From Zantedeschia hybrid cultivar (lineage: Eukaryota > Streptophyta > Magnoliopsida > Alismatales > Araceae): DNA of 64,000 nucleotides. This document shows positions 33,978 to 45,700 of this stretch, one piece after another. The notes under the pieces are model-generated. The model searched no databases, was not told the DNA's origin, and saw nothing but the letters and a program-made list of their open reading frames with translations. How positions within the stretch are numbered: position 1 is the stretch's first letter; each line of letters starts with the position of its first letter. The stretch covers positions 48,689,196 through 48,753,195 of the forward strand of contig JARZZO010000013.1 of the NCBI GenBank assembly GCA_030544215.1, read 5' to 3'. The translations under genes were made by a program, and so were the position numbers.

Positions 33978-35480
33978 AAACCGCAAAATTTTCTTCCTAA
34001 AAGAAGAAAAATGGCATCTTGTTAGAGTTTCTTACATGGGTAATTGATTTGAGCCTAAGTTTGTAGTGGAGAAGAAGGAATGCCTGCTTTTTTCATTTTT
34101 TCCCCCTCCTGCTCAATCTCTGTCACTATACTTTGTTGTTTGTTCTTGATATTTGTCTTATATAATTTTTTAGTGCACTGGAATTTGTTGAGAAGCAAGC
34201 TGCCCTAGAATAGAATTTTGTATGAATTTTGTTCTCTCCTGTTGATTAGCTTGAGCTTAATAGTTTGTACTGCTCCTTGCAATGGGTACTGTTTTTGGGG
34301 CTGCAGCACTGCAATGCAGAATGGCGAAGGGAAGGGAGTTGCAGTACCAGTGATGATTCAGTGCTTCTAGCAGTAGTGGAGCATTGAGATGGATGTTGGA
34401 AAAGTTAGATGTTTTGTTTGGCTTGGGATGTCAGGGTGAGTTTGTCTTAGTTTTAATGGGCTCTTTTGTTTTGAGTTAATGCACTTGCTGCAAATAGCTA
34501 ATGGTGGGGGGCCTGGAGGCACTAAAAATGGGGGTGTGGGCGGGGAGGAGGGGGATGCTGTCAACATTGCCAATTTGTAAAGGCAGCCAAAAATATGAAG
34601 GGTAGGTGGGAGTTGGGTGGTGGCATTAAGAGCCAACAGCAACAGTTATATTTGTAGGGCAGGGTGGGTTCTTCTGATGGGGACCAGTTTTTGCATTTAA
34701 GTGCTATTAGTTTGGTTATACCTGGCACATGAACTGCTTGTGATAATGTGAAGGAAGAACTTGCTTGCAGTGGGCAATGTTCTGCATTTCATGGACAGCT
34801 CCCCTGGTTGGAGCTCTAATAAATCTCAGTGATCTCTCCTTCCCTCCTTCCCTCTCTCTTATGTGGTTTGTCGACAATGGGGCAGACATGTGATTGTGGG
34901 TTTTTATTTTGGGATATTCTTGTCTTGAATTGTACTGGGATAAGGATCTTTGTTTGGACACGATCAGATTCAATAATATTATTTCTGCAGGCGACAACTG
35001 GACTAGCACAAGATGGGTTGTGAAAGGAAACACTAGAAACAAGAGGGTGGTGTACATCTGGGGGAAGCAATTTCTAGTTTCATTAGTTTGGGTTGAGTTT
35101 TGTATGTGCTGGGCAGACACAATATATGTGGCTGTGCGAATGGTGATCTAGAGCGTGCAGAGGGTTTCTTATGCATTATGGATACGCAAGCTTGATCTAA
35201 TATCACTTTTTGTTAACCAAAATTCCTCCAAAACATTGGATGAAAGACTCTATTGTCTTTATAAAAGGTATGTTGGTAATTTTATCTTTAGTTAAGGTGA
35301 ATTAGACTGTAGCTATGGAAACACTTGGATATGTTTTGAAAGAACAAGGGTGTGGAAGTTCGAAATAACTGGACGAGGACTGTGGAAGTTCAAAATACTT
35401 TCAATTGGACATTACACCAAGCAGTGTTATTCTCCTACGCACCTTGAAACAAATTCCAATGAACAAGGAAAGAGAGGAAA
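33978..35480. other. 3' region of the Cys-rich gene and intergenic DNA
   Basis: The first few hundred bases are probably 3' UTR (T-rich, TGTTGTTTGTTC-like). A GGGGGTGTGGGCGGGGAGGAGGGGG tract lies near 34531-34555. No other gene supported. Confidence 0.35.
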
Positions 35481-35481
35481 C

Positions 35482-35798
35482 TCAACCAATAAAACTTTTC
35501 GTCCTACTTTCATTTCCCATCCGCCAAACAGCAATATTTTAGGATGGGAAGCTACCAAGTTTTGCAATGTGGCTGTTAGGTAACCAAAAAATAAAAAACA
35601 AATAAACTTAATTCACAAACCCAAGTAATTTTGTAGATTCAACCAATAAAATTTCTTGTTTTTCTTTCATTTCCCATGAATGAGCAATATTTTAGGATGG
35701 GAAGCTACTAAATTTGGCACTGTGGCTGTTTGGTAAATGGTAACAAAGAAAAATAAATAAACTTTCTTCAAAAACCCAAGTTATTTTTGTAAATGTGA
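35482..35798. repeat. Tandem duplication of about 157 bases
   Basis: Two units (35482-35637 and 35638-35798) share CAACCAATAAAA, TTTCATTTCCCAT, GCAATATTTTAGGATGGG, AAGCTAC, GTGGCTGTT and AAACCCAAGT in the same order. The units differ by scattered substitutions, so the duplication is not recent. Confidence 0.8.
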
Positions 35799-36081
35799 AA
35801 ATTGCCATCCAAAACGTGTATGCCTAGGACACACTTTATATGATCGCTCAGACAATTATCTGACCAGTGGGACGCCTAATAGGTTTTCTTTACGGGACGT
35901 AAACTTAACGAAGAATTTTGCATATATTAAAGTATCAATGGAGCTTTCACGGAGACGTGATTTATCGGGGGTTTTATGCAATGTGCTTATATCTGTCATC
36001 GTCAACCGCGCTGTCATGTGGGTTTCTGAGCAGGTGACATTTTTTGCTCATGCATTTAGACTGTCTGCAGCCAGGAATTCT

Positions 36082-36748
36082 GAGGGCTGCAAATGGTTAC
36101 CCAAGTTCTAATTATCTGTCCGACTTTAATTTCTATTTGTCCTGCCTCAATTTCTATTAATGGATATATAAAATATTTAAAGACCACCCATAGGAGTGGA
36201 AAATGAAAACAGTTGTTTCTGTACCGACTAACCCATTTCTGTTTCCAAATTATTATGTATCTTCTATATATTATTTTATAAGGAAAAAATTGAATCCATT
36301 GGATGGGTCCCTTACATATCTAAAGATGAGAATATCTCTCGATAGTTTGGCAAAAGTAAGTCCACAATAGGAAGTAGGAAACTTTATTAAAATTTAATAT
36401 GATTTTATGATACATGATTTAGATAGATTCATATATAGAGTTAGACCAATAAATAAAGTAGATTTTAAAATTTCAAAATTCATAGATTGTAAGAATTTAC
36501 ATAAACCGAAATTTTGCAGGTTTATAATTTTCAATTATCAGAAGAAAGCTTATCGAAAGTGAATAGTAACAGTAATTTAAGATAACTTATTATTATAGCG
36601 ATAACGATAATGGAAACTTCCCGTTACTTCTTTTTCTTTTTTGATTTTTCATTTAAAAGTTGAAATAGATGCAAAAGCGAAAGACCTTATAGGAAATGAA
36701 GCGGAAGGTGCCATTTCAGTTTCCGTCTTTGATGCGTTTGCAGTCCTA
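36082..36748. mobile_element. Possible hAT-like non-autonomous element
   Basis: The left end GAGGGCTGCAAATGG and the reverse complement of the right end, TAGGACTGCAAACGC, resemble the other hAT-like ends here. Inside are CGATAACGATAA phrases like those in the element at 26341. The flanking 8-mers do not match, so the call is tentative. Confidence 0.45.
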
Positions 36749-37658
36749 GTTGTAGGGAAACATATAGACATATTTTTTTTATTTTTTTAAAGAAATATCC
36801 AAGTTGCAAGACTGCTAACTTATCATACATGTTGTTGGATCTTTGATCATATAGTTAAAAAATAAAAAATAAGACAATTATCATGTATGATTCAAATTGG
36901 CCACTTGATGCAATTCGAACCATCGGAATGAGGATACGATCCCCCTATGTGCGCATGTTACCAAAGAAATGAGATCTTGCTAAATTTATGTTGAATAATA
37001 TTTGCTACAATGTCCCTACAATGCGTTGATATGATGACCCCAAAATTTTAAAAAATAAAAAATCGAGTCACAATGAGCAGTGAAAATGCCTTTAATGTAT
37101 CGAGCATAATAACATTTTTTATTTTTTTAAAGAATTTTAAGAGTCGTCTGATTGAAGATCAGTATGTACAAACACATAAAGCATATGGTGTCCGACTTAA
37201 GAAAAAATTATTATTTTTTATTTACCCACTGTAATGCCCCCCACTGTAATACAGGGGGGGCATTGTGGCAGGTATTACTCATTTATGTTAGGTTGACTTT
37301 GAGTTAAACCATTTAAACCAAGTTATGGACTAACCAATCTTTCACTCTTGAAAAATACTAGCTACATAAAAAAGTATCCTTATCCTTTCCTTTACTAATG
37401 TTTAATCAAAACTTGAAAAACATAAAATATCTTTATTCTCTCCTCAATTTTCTTTCTCTTTGTTTTTATCTATCTTTTTTCCTCTCTTTGACATAATATG
37501 TCAATAAAAAACCTTTTTATAAAAAATATTTTCGTCCAAACTTTAATGGCTGATAAAGGAATATTAATTGCATTTTTACAGAAGTTATCCGCATGGCTAC
37601 TTTTACAAATATTGTGACGCAGTGAGTTTATTGTCAGAGATAAATCTGCAATAAAACT

Positions 37659-38831
37659 TTTAAGAGACATTTTTTTTGTAAAAATTTCTGTAATGTTCAT
37701 TTTTATTATTTTTTAAAGTAAACATATAGTTAATATTATCACATCCCGAGGAGTGTTATGTGATATTAGTTGCAATCCCGTGTGACGGTGAATTAACATA
37801 TTTGAATAAAATAATTATAATTAATATAAGTAAAACTAATTTTTATTCTTTGTGAAATAATGAATAAAATGATTATAGAAGAATGTATATTTAGAAATAC
37901 TAATATTTTTTATGTGAATATTATGTTAATTATTTGATAATATTAAAAGTTAAGAACCATTGTATCCAATTGAAATATAAATTGAGAGAGAAAATTAAAA
38001 AGTGAACTGAAGGTTATTATCATTATCTTATGAGATTATCTCAATAAATATTGTGTTGAAATATAGATGAGAGAAATATGAGAGAGAGACTAGTCTCGTT
38101 AATAATAGAATTAGTTATTATTATCTTATGAGACTATCTCAATAATAATAATAATAAATATTAAAATTTATTATTATTATCAGAGACTATCCTAATATTA
38201 ACAACAACAACAATAATATCAATAACAAGTAATAATAATATGAGTGAGAAAAGTGAGACAGAGATTGGTCTCATTAATAATAACAATAATAATAAAATTA
38301 ATAGTATTTTTAAAAATAATAATGATATCAAAGTTAGTTATTATTATCTCATGATACTACTCAATAATAATAATATTAATAATATTAAAATTAATTATTA
38401 TTATCCTGAGAGATTGAAACAACAAGAACAACAACAACTAGTACTACAATAATAATAATAATGATAATAATAATAATATAAGATAAATAAAAAATAAAAG
38501 ATAGAAATATATAGAGAGAGACAAAAATGTGAAAGAGGATAAAGAGAGATAATAATAATAATAAAATACTTTTAAAAAAATAATAATAATATCAAAATTA
38601 GTTATTATTATCCTATGAGACTATCATAATAGTAATAATAATAATAATGTTAAAATTAATTATTATTACCTAAAGAGATTACAACAACAACAATAACAAT
38701 AATAATATGGTTTTAAGAGACTTTTTTTGTAAATATTTTTGTAATGTCCGTTTTTTATATTTTTTTAAAGGTAAACATATAGTTAATGGTATCACATCCC
38801 GACAAAGAGAAGAGGAGTATTATGTGATATT
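37659..38831. repeat. AAT-rich minisatellite between 110-base direct repeats
   Basis: A segment with TTTTAAGAGAC, TTTTTTTGTAAA, GTAAACATATAGTTAAT, ATCACATCCCGA and TTATGTGATATT occurs at 37659-37770 and again at 38711-38831. Between them (about 38010-38690) lie at least four degenerate units built from TTATTATTATC, TTATGAGACTATC, runs of AAT and AACAACAA. Units are partly self-complementary (ATTATTATC versus GATAATAAT). The right copy adjoins the leader of the SYP5 gene, so the array sits in its promoter region. Confidence 0.8.
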
Positions 38832-39061
38832 GCTTCCGGCCAGGGACAACGTGCAACACGTGGACTCCGCTTCCGGTTCGTCCCCCGTCTCGCTTTTTTT
38901 CTTCTTCCATCGAGTTCGCTCTCTCGCGCTCCTCTGTTCTCGTCCTTCGTGGCGATTGTCTCCGGCGTCCTCCGATCTGATCACCACATCCCCTTCTTCC
39001 CCCTGATCTCGTCGCGGACTGCGGAAGCAGAGCCAATTTTAGATCAATTTCACGTCAGATT
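38832..39061 (+). promoter_or_regulatory. Probable SYP5 promoter end and 5' UTR exon
   Basis: A GC/CT-rich block in AT-rich surroundings ends near AGATTAAG|GTCTTG, a fair donor, and the coding exon begins after TTGGCTCAG at 39741. This fits a non-coding first exon and a leader intron of about 0.7 kb. The tandem duplicate has the same layout, with GGGTTAAG|GTATGA at 52624. Exact transcription start is not visible. Confidence 0.55.
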
Positions 39062-39751
39062 AAGGTCTTGAATCGTTTATCTTCGTAAACGGTTCTCCAA
39101 TTTGGGTATCTTTATGGCTTATTGATTTGTTCTTTTTTTTCCCCTAATTGTTCATGAATATCGAATTGTTATTGTGGAGATCGAGGTTTTTAGGGTTCTG
39201 GTTGGCTCGATTCCTTTTGCCGCCAAATAATCGACTGTTAAGTTGTTGCGTTAATAGTCTTGAGCTCGGATTATTCGTTTGATAGAAGCAGCGCTGGATT
39301 TTTGTTTTGGAAACCTATTTTTCCCCCTGGGAGGAGATCAATTAGAGGCCCCATCTTAGGTTTTTCGTTCGTGTTTGGGTTTGGATGGTCGCCGAGGTTG
39401 TTGTTTCCGATCTGGAGGAAATGCATTTATTCGCATTGTTCTTATATTTAGACATGGATTTCCTGTTGTTGAACCCTGAGAGTGTGCAAGATTTGTGGGA
39501 TCTGTTCATGTTCTCAAAGGAAAACTATAAGCCTTAAATGGCAGTGGAACGTGGCATGGCAAAACCATAGCTGTTAAATTTTTCTTGCCCAGTCTTAGTA
39601 TCGAAAATGTAGTTTCCAAGGCTGCATTTCATTATAAAGCAATAATGATTATTTTCGGTTTTCTATGTTTTCACGCATTTATAGCGACTCGATCACCATT
39701 TCTGTTTGGTGATTTAACTTTGGCATTATCTCTTTTGGCTCAGTTTCAGTG

Positions 39752-42700
39752 ATGGCATCCTCCTTGGATTCTTGGATGAGGGAGTATAATGAAGCCTCTA
39801 AGCTTTCAGATGATATCAATAATATGATTTCTGGGAGGGACAAGATGTCAGTTCTGGAGTCAAAAAGCCACACATCTACAATACGAAGGAAGATAACAAT
39901 CCTCAGCACTAGGCTGGATAGCCTGGAATCTCTTTTGTTGAAACTTCCCAGTAAACAGCCAATGTATGTTGTTTGCATCATTTAATATCACTTTACCTGT
40001 GTGACCTGTGACCTATTCTTCATTTATTTTCATCCCTACAAATGTGAATTATGACAATACACATTTTAGCTTGCTTCATCCCTGTGGACCATGTTTGATT
40101 CTCAAGATTATATGATGCTATCAGTTTAGTAATTCTTACTGTATCCAACAGTCAGGGAACTTTCCAAAAATTGTTTCTTGTGTCGCTTGCTTCATATATG
40201 ACATGAACTAATGTGTTCATGGCATGTTTACCATGTGCTGCTTAGGCTTTATGAGCTCCAAACTATTATTAACAATGAGATTTTGTACGTTTTGCACGTT
40301 TGCATGTATATTTATCCATCTCATTTGTGATTATAGTTACTATTGTCCTTTTTTTCCTCTTTATTTTTTTAATTGTTATCTATTCATGCTTATATTCTTC
40401 CTTTCCTTTCACATTTATTCTTTCTTATTTTCTTTCAACATTACTTTCATGTATCACATAGTTTACATCTTATTAGATTTATTTTAAGTCAACAAGGTAG
40501 CCTTCAAGTGTTGACTAGTCTCGTTGAACCTAGATTCCAAATGAACAAATTCAAACTCAAAAAGGATATTTCTTATTCTCAAAGAATGAGGGAAGGATTG
40601 ATCAAGAAAGATCTCTTGTTCTTATTGTAAGTGATTTGATCTAAGTATGTTTGGTAAAAAAGAATAATCTTCTCCTTTGATCCTAATCAAAAAATAGAAA
40701 GTGTTCAATTAGAACATAAAAACATGACTGAATTGATGTTAGTTACTCTTTGGGACGGAGTGGAAGAAGAGAGGAGGTTCTCAAACGAGGAAAAGGATCC
40801 AATTATTTCGCAAGAATTGAATGAGTTGTATAAGGTGAAAAATCTCATGTACTCATGTGAGTGATAGTAAGGGTGACTTTTTTCTTCTTTTTTTTGAATC
40901 GGTACATATATTTACAGGTGACCAGGGGCAAAGCTTGAGAGATCCTCTAGAGTTGGAGATAATTCTGAACTGGTCGATAATTTCTCCTAATTAGGCGAGA
41001 AATCCAGGTCCACCTGATCATTCGAGGAAGTAATCCTACGGACCGGCGATAAGTATCCTAGGGGAGTTTTTAGGCTCCAACTAGGAATGGAACCTAAGAC
41101 CTCGCAACTGGGAGGCAAGAGGTGAACCAACTGTGCTAGGCAGTTGGTTTGATAGTAAGGGTGACTTGTCTATCAGCTTCTCCACTATCAACCCCAAAAA
41201 GTTTAAAGTTCCCAAAGTACGATTAACCTCTAGATTTGAAATCAATGCTCATATACCTTGTATCGATCGCAATTTACAAGAACATTCTATAGTATTAGTA
41301 AGAGGAGGAAGGGTTAGGGTTTGGGCTGGGTGTTAGGTATGTGATGAGTTGTGAGACTTTCCTAAGTTTTTGTTTCCATAAACTGGCTCTAGCCAGCATT
41401 TGAATAATCATTAACTTAACTATTTGTTATGCAAAAAGTTAATGACTCCAGTGTGTCTCAATGCTTGTCATAGGATTGTTAACAGGCTCAGCGGTTCATT
41501 AAGTAGTCATTGAGAAGATGATTGGGGAAAATGTGTAAGTAACCCATAGGTTATCAGGTCCCCCTTGTTTTGAAACCGTTCGTTTGCAAATGGTATGAAT
41601 CCACCCGCCTTCAGCAACTGATCTTCCATTGTCACACGTGTGGATTTCATCCACGGATGGCATTGTTCTCTCGGGGTCTTTTTTCGCTTACCCTGCAAGT
41701 ACAATATGACATCCCTTTCATGGAGAAGGGCTTCTCCATTGTTTATCGCTGTCCTCCTCCCCATTTCTCATCCTCATTGTTCATTTGGGTTAACCAACAT
41801 ATCTGGTTGCGTATATGGTTGAAAGCTAATAGCATGTAGATTGATTACTTTTTTCTATTTGCAAATTAGAAATCGACAACTAGTCACAAAAAAAGACACA
41901 TTTTGTAATTCAATTTGCTTCGAAAAAGAATTATAAAAACAATGACTTAGTCAAAACCACTCAGTATGAGCCTGTAGAGGATGTGTTGGTAACTGGCTTT
42001 TGTTCCTAATTGTCGTACTATCCATTTTTGAAAAAAAAAAAACTTTTGTCCCAAGCAGTTGCGTCGGTTATTCTTGGATAGATTTCTCTGTAATGTGAAG
42101 TTTTTTTTAAAGTTCATTGTGCAAAGTTGCAGTGGCTAAAAGATAATGAACTGTGGTATTGCCATGTCACATCATCAGAGCCTTATCCCAGTTACTTGGG
42201 GTTGGCTGCCTGAATCTTGTCTCTCAACTTTATTCTTTCAAGTGCCATGTTTGTAGTTACATATTTTTAACCAAGAGTAGCTTCAAAAAAAGGGTTAAGT
42301 GGCATTCAGAAAGGTAGTTTTAGTTAGAGGGATGTGTCAATTGTGGTTAAGGTGGCAGACAGATTTTCAGTCTGGTGGTTGAAGGGGTTTCTGCGGATTG
42401 AGAGGGATTAGCATGATTCCATGATAGGTGTTGCCATGATAAGGTAGGTAATTGTTTCTGAGGTGACCTTCGTGGCCATAAAAGCTGGGGTCTTATGACT
42501 GAAGATCTCATATAGCTGGGAATGCTTCAGCTGTAGGTAGACAGATAAACAGACTCGGAATGGTTTCTGTGACAATTGAATTAGAAGATGGATTGCTGTT
42601 TATAAGATAAAATGACTTCTGCATTGTTGGGCATTAAACAGACATTTGCATGCGATCAGGTAGCGGGTGATGCCTTTGTATTTGCTTAATCAATGGTCAT

Positions 42701-45700
42701 TATGTCTGTTTTGGTTGTGTTACAACTTTGTGGGGCTTTGTTGAAAGTTGAAATCAATGACCATATCATTTTACTGATGGAGAAGAGCAAATAAATTCCC
42801 AACTAGACCCGGAGGGTGGCTTGATTGGCACTAGGTCTTTGGTTCACAACGGAAGCTCGTGTTCAAAACCATCCAGGCACAACAACTCTACATCCCATGG
42901 GAGATTTACATGGTTTGCCATGGACTTTGTTCTGTCCTGATCTGGCATAGGTTGAGGGGGTTTTACAACGTCGCCTTCACGTAGCTAAGCACCGTTGTCA
43001 TGTCTCCCTCAAGAAGAGGAGGCCTGAGTGTCTCCTGGCAAGGTGCAAAGAGAGTCTTCCCCACCTCATTTAGACATTCTCAAAAGACAACAAATACCAA
43101 CAAAGTTCACTTTGAGTTCCCCGAGGGGGATTTGCTAAATATTAAGATGGTGAACAGTAGATCAGATCTTTTGGGTTCTACCATGATTACCCAACATTTT
43201 ACTTGATTAAGGCCTTTGCTCTGCTGTATGGAGTTTAAAATTTTGCTACCTGTCCATTAAGGCGAAGACATCTTACCAGTTCTAAATTGTGCATCTAGCA
43301 ATATGCTATCAGGGTCTAAGTATTTTTTATTGTTTCACGACATTATTGCATTCTATGAAAAAAAAAGTGATAATTCCTACTGTGTAGTTTCATTATTTGT
43401 TTTTATCCCAAAAGCAATCGTTACCCAATGCCCCCCATTTATGCATGTCTTCTCCTATGCAGAACCGAGAGAGATCTGCATAAACATCAAGATATGCTTG
43501 CCAACCTGAGATCTAAAGCAAAGCAGATGGCATCTGCATTAAACATGTCAAATTTTGCTAACAGGTATGAGTCTTCTGAGTTCTTAATGCTGTTTTTCTT
43601 TGTCTTCCATTCTGCATGTCTTCCTTCCCATCATGGTATGAAAAACCAGCTGAACTGGGTCAGAACTGACTGAACAGGTCCAGTTCAAAATGGACTGAAC
43701 CGGACAGAACTGTCCTTGGAACCAGAACCGGGATCGGATAGCCCTGGCTGATCTTATTATACAATCTGGTTTTTAAAACCTTGCTTCCCATATCCTGCTT
43801 TCAGGATATTTTCCTTTAAACTTCGTGTTAATAGAATGGCTTCTCAATCTGAATAAAATAGATCAAATTATTTTTTATCATCTTAAATGAATGTTGTCTC
43901 AGTCTTAGTTGAGCAGATGAAAAAGTGTGGTACTAAGAACCGGCTGAACCGGAACCAGAACCAGCTGAAACAGACTGGAACTGGCCAGAACCAGTCCAGT
44001 TATGGCCCGAACCGGACAAAACTGGCCAAAATTGGCCTGAACTGACTTTGGAACCAGAACCAGGATTGGAACCAGCCTTGGCTGATCTGGTTTTACAATC
44101 TGGTTTTTAAACCTTGGATGAAAGCCAAGTTTTGTTACTAAATGAGGTCAATGGGGTTGGCATGCCACTGGAATTAAATGATCTTGTTTTTCCTGTATTA
44201 TAGAACTGCACATTGAAATGCAGACTTTTTTTTAAGTAGGGAAGATCTACTTGGACCTAGTGAAAAACCTTCCAATGTGGTAGACAGAACTGCTGGGTTG
44301 GACAACTATGGTATCATTGGGCTACAACAACAGGTTATGAAAGGCATGATACTCTTTATTACTTGATCTACTCTCTGTGAATTGAGCTCCTTGAATAAGA
44401 TCTGCGTTTGCACTTACTTGCTGTCATCTTTGTGTCTTGTTATACAGAACAAGATGAGAGCTTTGAAAAGCTGGAAGAAACAGTTATGAGCACGAAGCAC
44501 ATTGCATTGTCAATTAACGAAGAATTGGATCTTCACACTAGGCTTATTGTATGTTTCCTTTTAGGCCTAGGAATGGGTTTTCTGTTTCAGTACTTGGGAT
44601 TACACATGGTAAACTTTTGTCCGCATCCTCTAAGCTTGCTTTTCTTCTTTTAGGATTCCCTGGATCAACATGTTGACTCTACAGACTCACGTCTACAGGT
44701 ATTTCTGTCACTCAATTGTTCAGTGCAAAGCCTTTTTTGAGAGTGTAGAGAATGTTTATATTTGTTCTGCTTGTTGGTCACTTAGATTGAAATGGTGTAA
44801 TTTATTTAGTTATTTATTTACTTTTGGGTAGAGGGTGGGATGAACCACAAATTTATTCAACTAAATAGACATGATACATCCATGGTGTACTTTGCATGCC
44901 CAATATCATGAACCACTACAAAGGAAAATAAAGACAGCTAAAAATAGAGAAATAGCTTATGGACCCTTTTTTCTCTTGATAGGCTTGCAATTCATGCAAG
45001 CAGCATAATGGCCAAATACTGGCAAAATAAAAATAGGAAATGCTTAATAGGGCTGGTGCTGCTTCCCATTTTACCTTTAGTATGTGGTCTGTGCACTTGC
45101 TTCCTAATCATTACCTAAAAAGGAGAAAAAGAGGATGGGTGAGGAAAGTGGATGAGGGATGGAGAAGAAGGTTGGAGTAGGCCTGGCCACAAGAGGGAAA
45201 AAGAATATGATGAAAAAGAGAAGATGCAAGAACAGGATGATTCACTGGGTCACGTGGCAGCAACTGCAAGCAAGTTGTATTGGAGCATTGACTGCTCACA
45301 CTAATATTGGATGTGGACGACAGTGATGCCAGGGGAGATGGTGGCGGCGTCCCATTTGGGTGACAGTAACACCCAGCACCACTTCCTCCTCTGTCTTTTT
45401 CAGTGTGGCTGGTTGCAAGAAGAGAAATTTAAAAATTACAATCCTGCAGCCTGGTTGCTAGAATAGGATGAATAATTTGATTAGCATTTAATTAACACAA
45501 TAATTTTCTTATTAAATCCTTTCATCTGCTATAAACATGGGTTTAGTATTTCTAAATATGTTGATTAGTTGAATATTTTGAAATTTGAATAACAGACTGA
45601 TTCTCACTAGGAAAACAAGCAATGGACCAGTTCCAGTTTGTTCCAATCCAAGTACTATTTTGTGTCAGCTGGCTTTTAGTCTGTGTGCACATGTGTGCAT

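Noticed and set aside
33393..33986. A 197-codon minus-strand frame over the Cys-rich gene
   Set aside because: Antisense to a spliced gene with signal peptide and conserved cysteines; its own composition is low-complexity.
38240..38452. Asn-rich open frame
   Set aside because: Direct translation of the AAT repeat array, without start context or conserved sequence.
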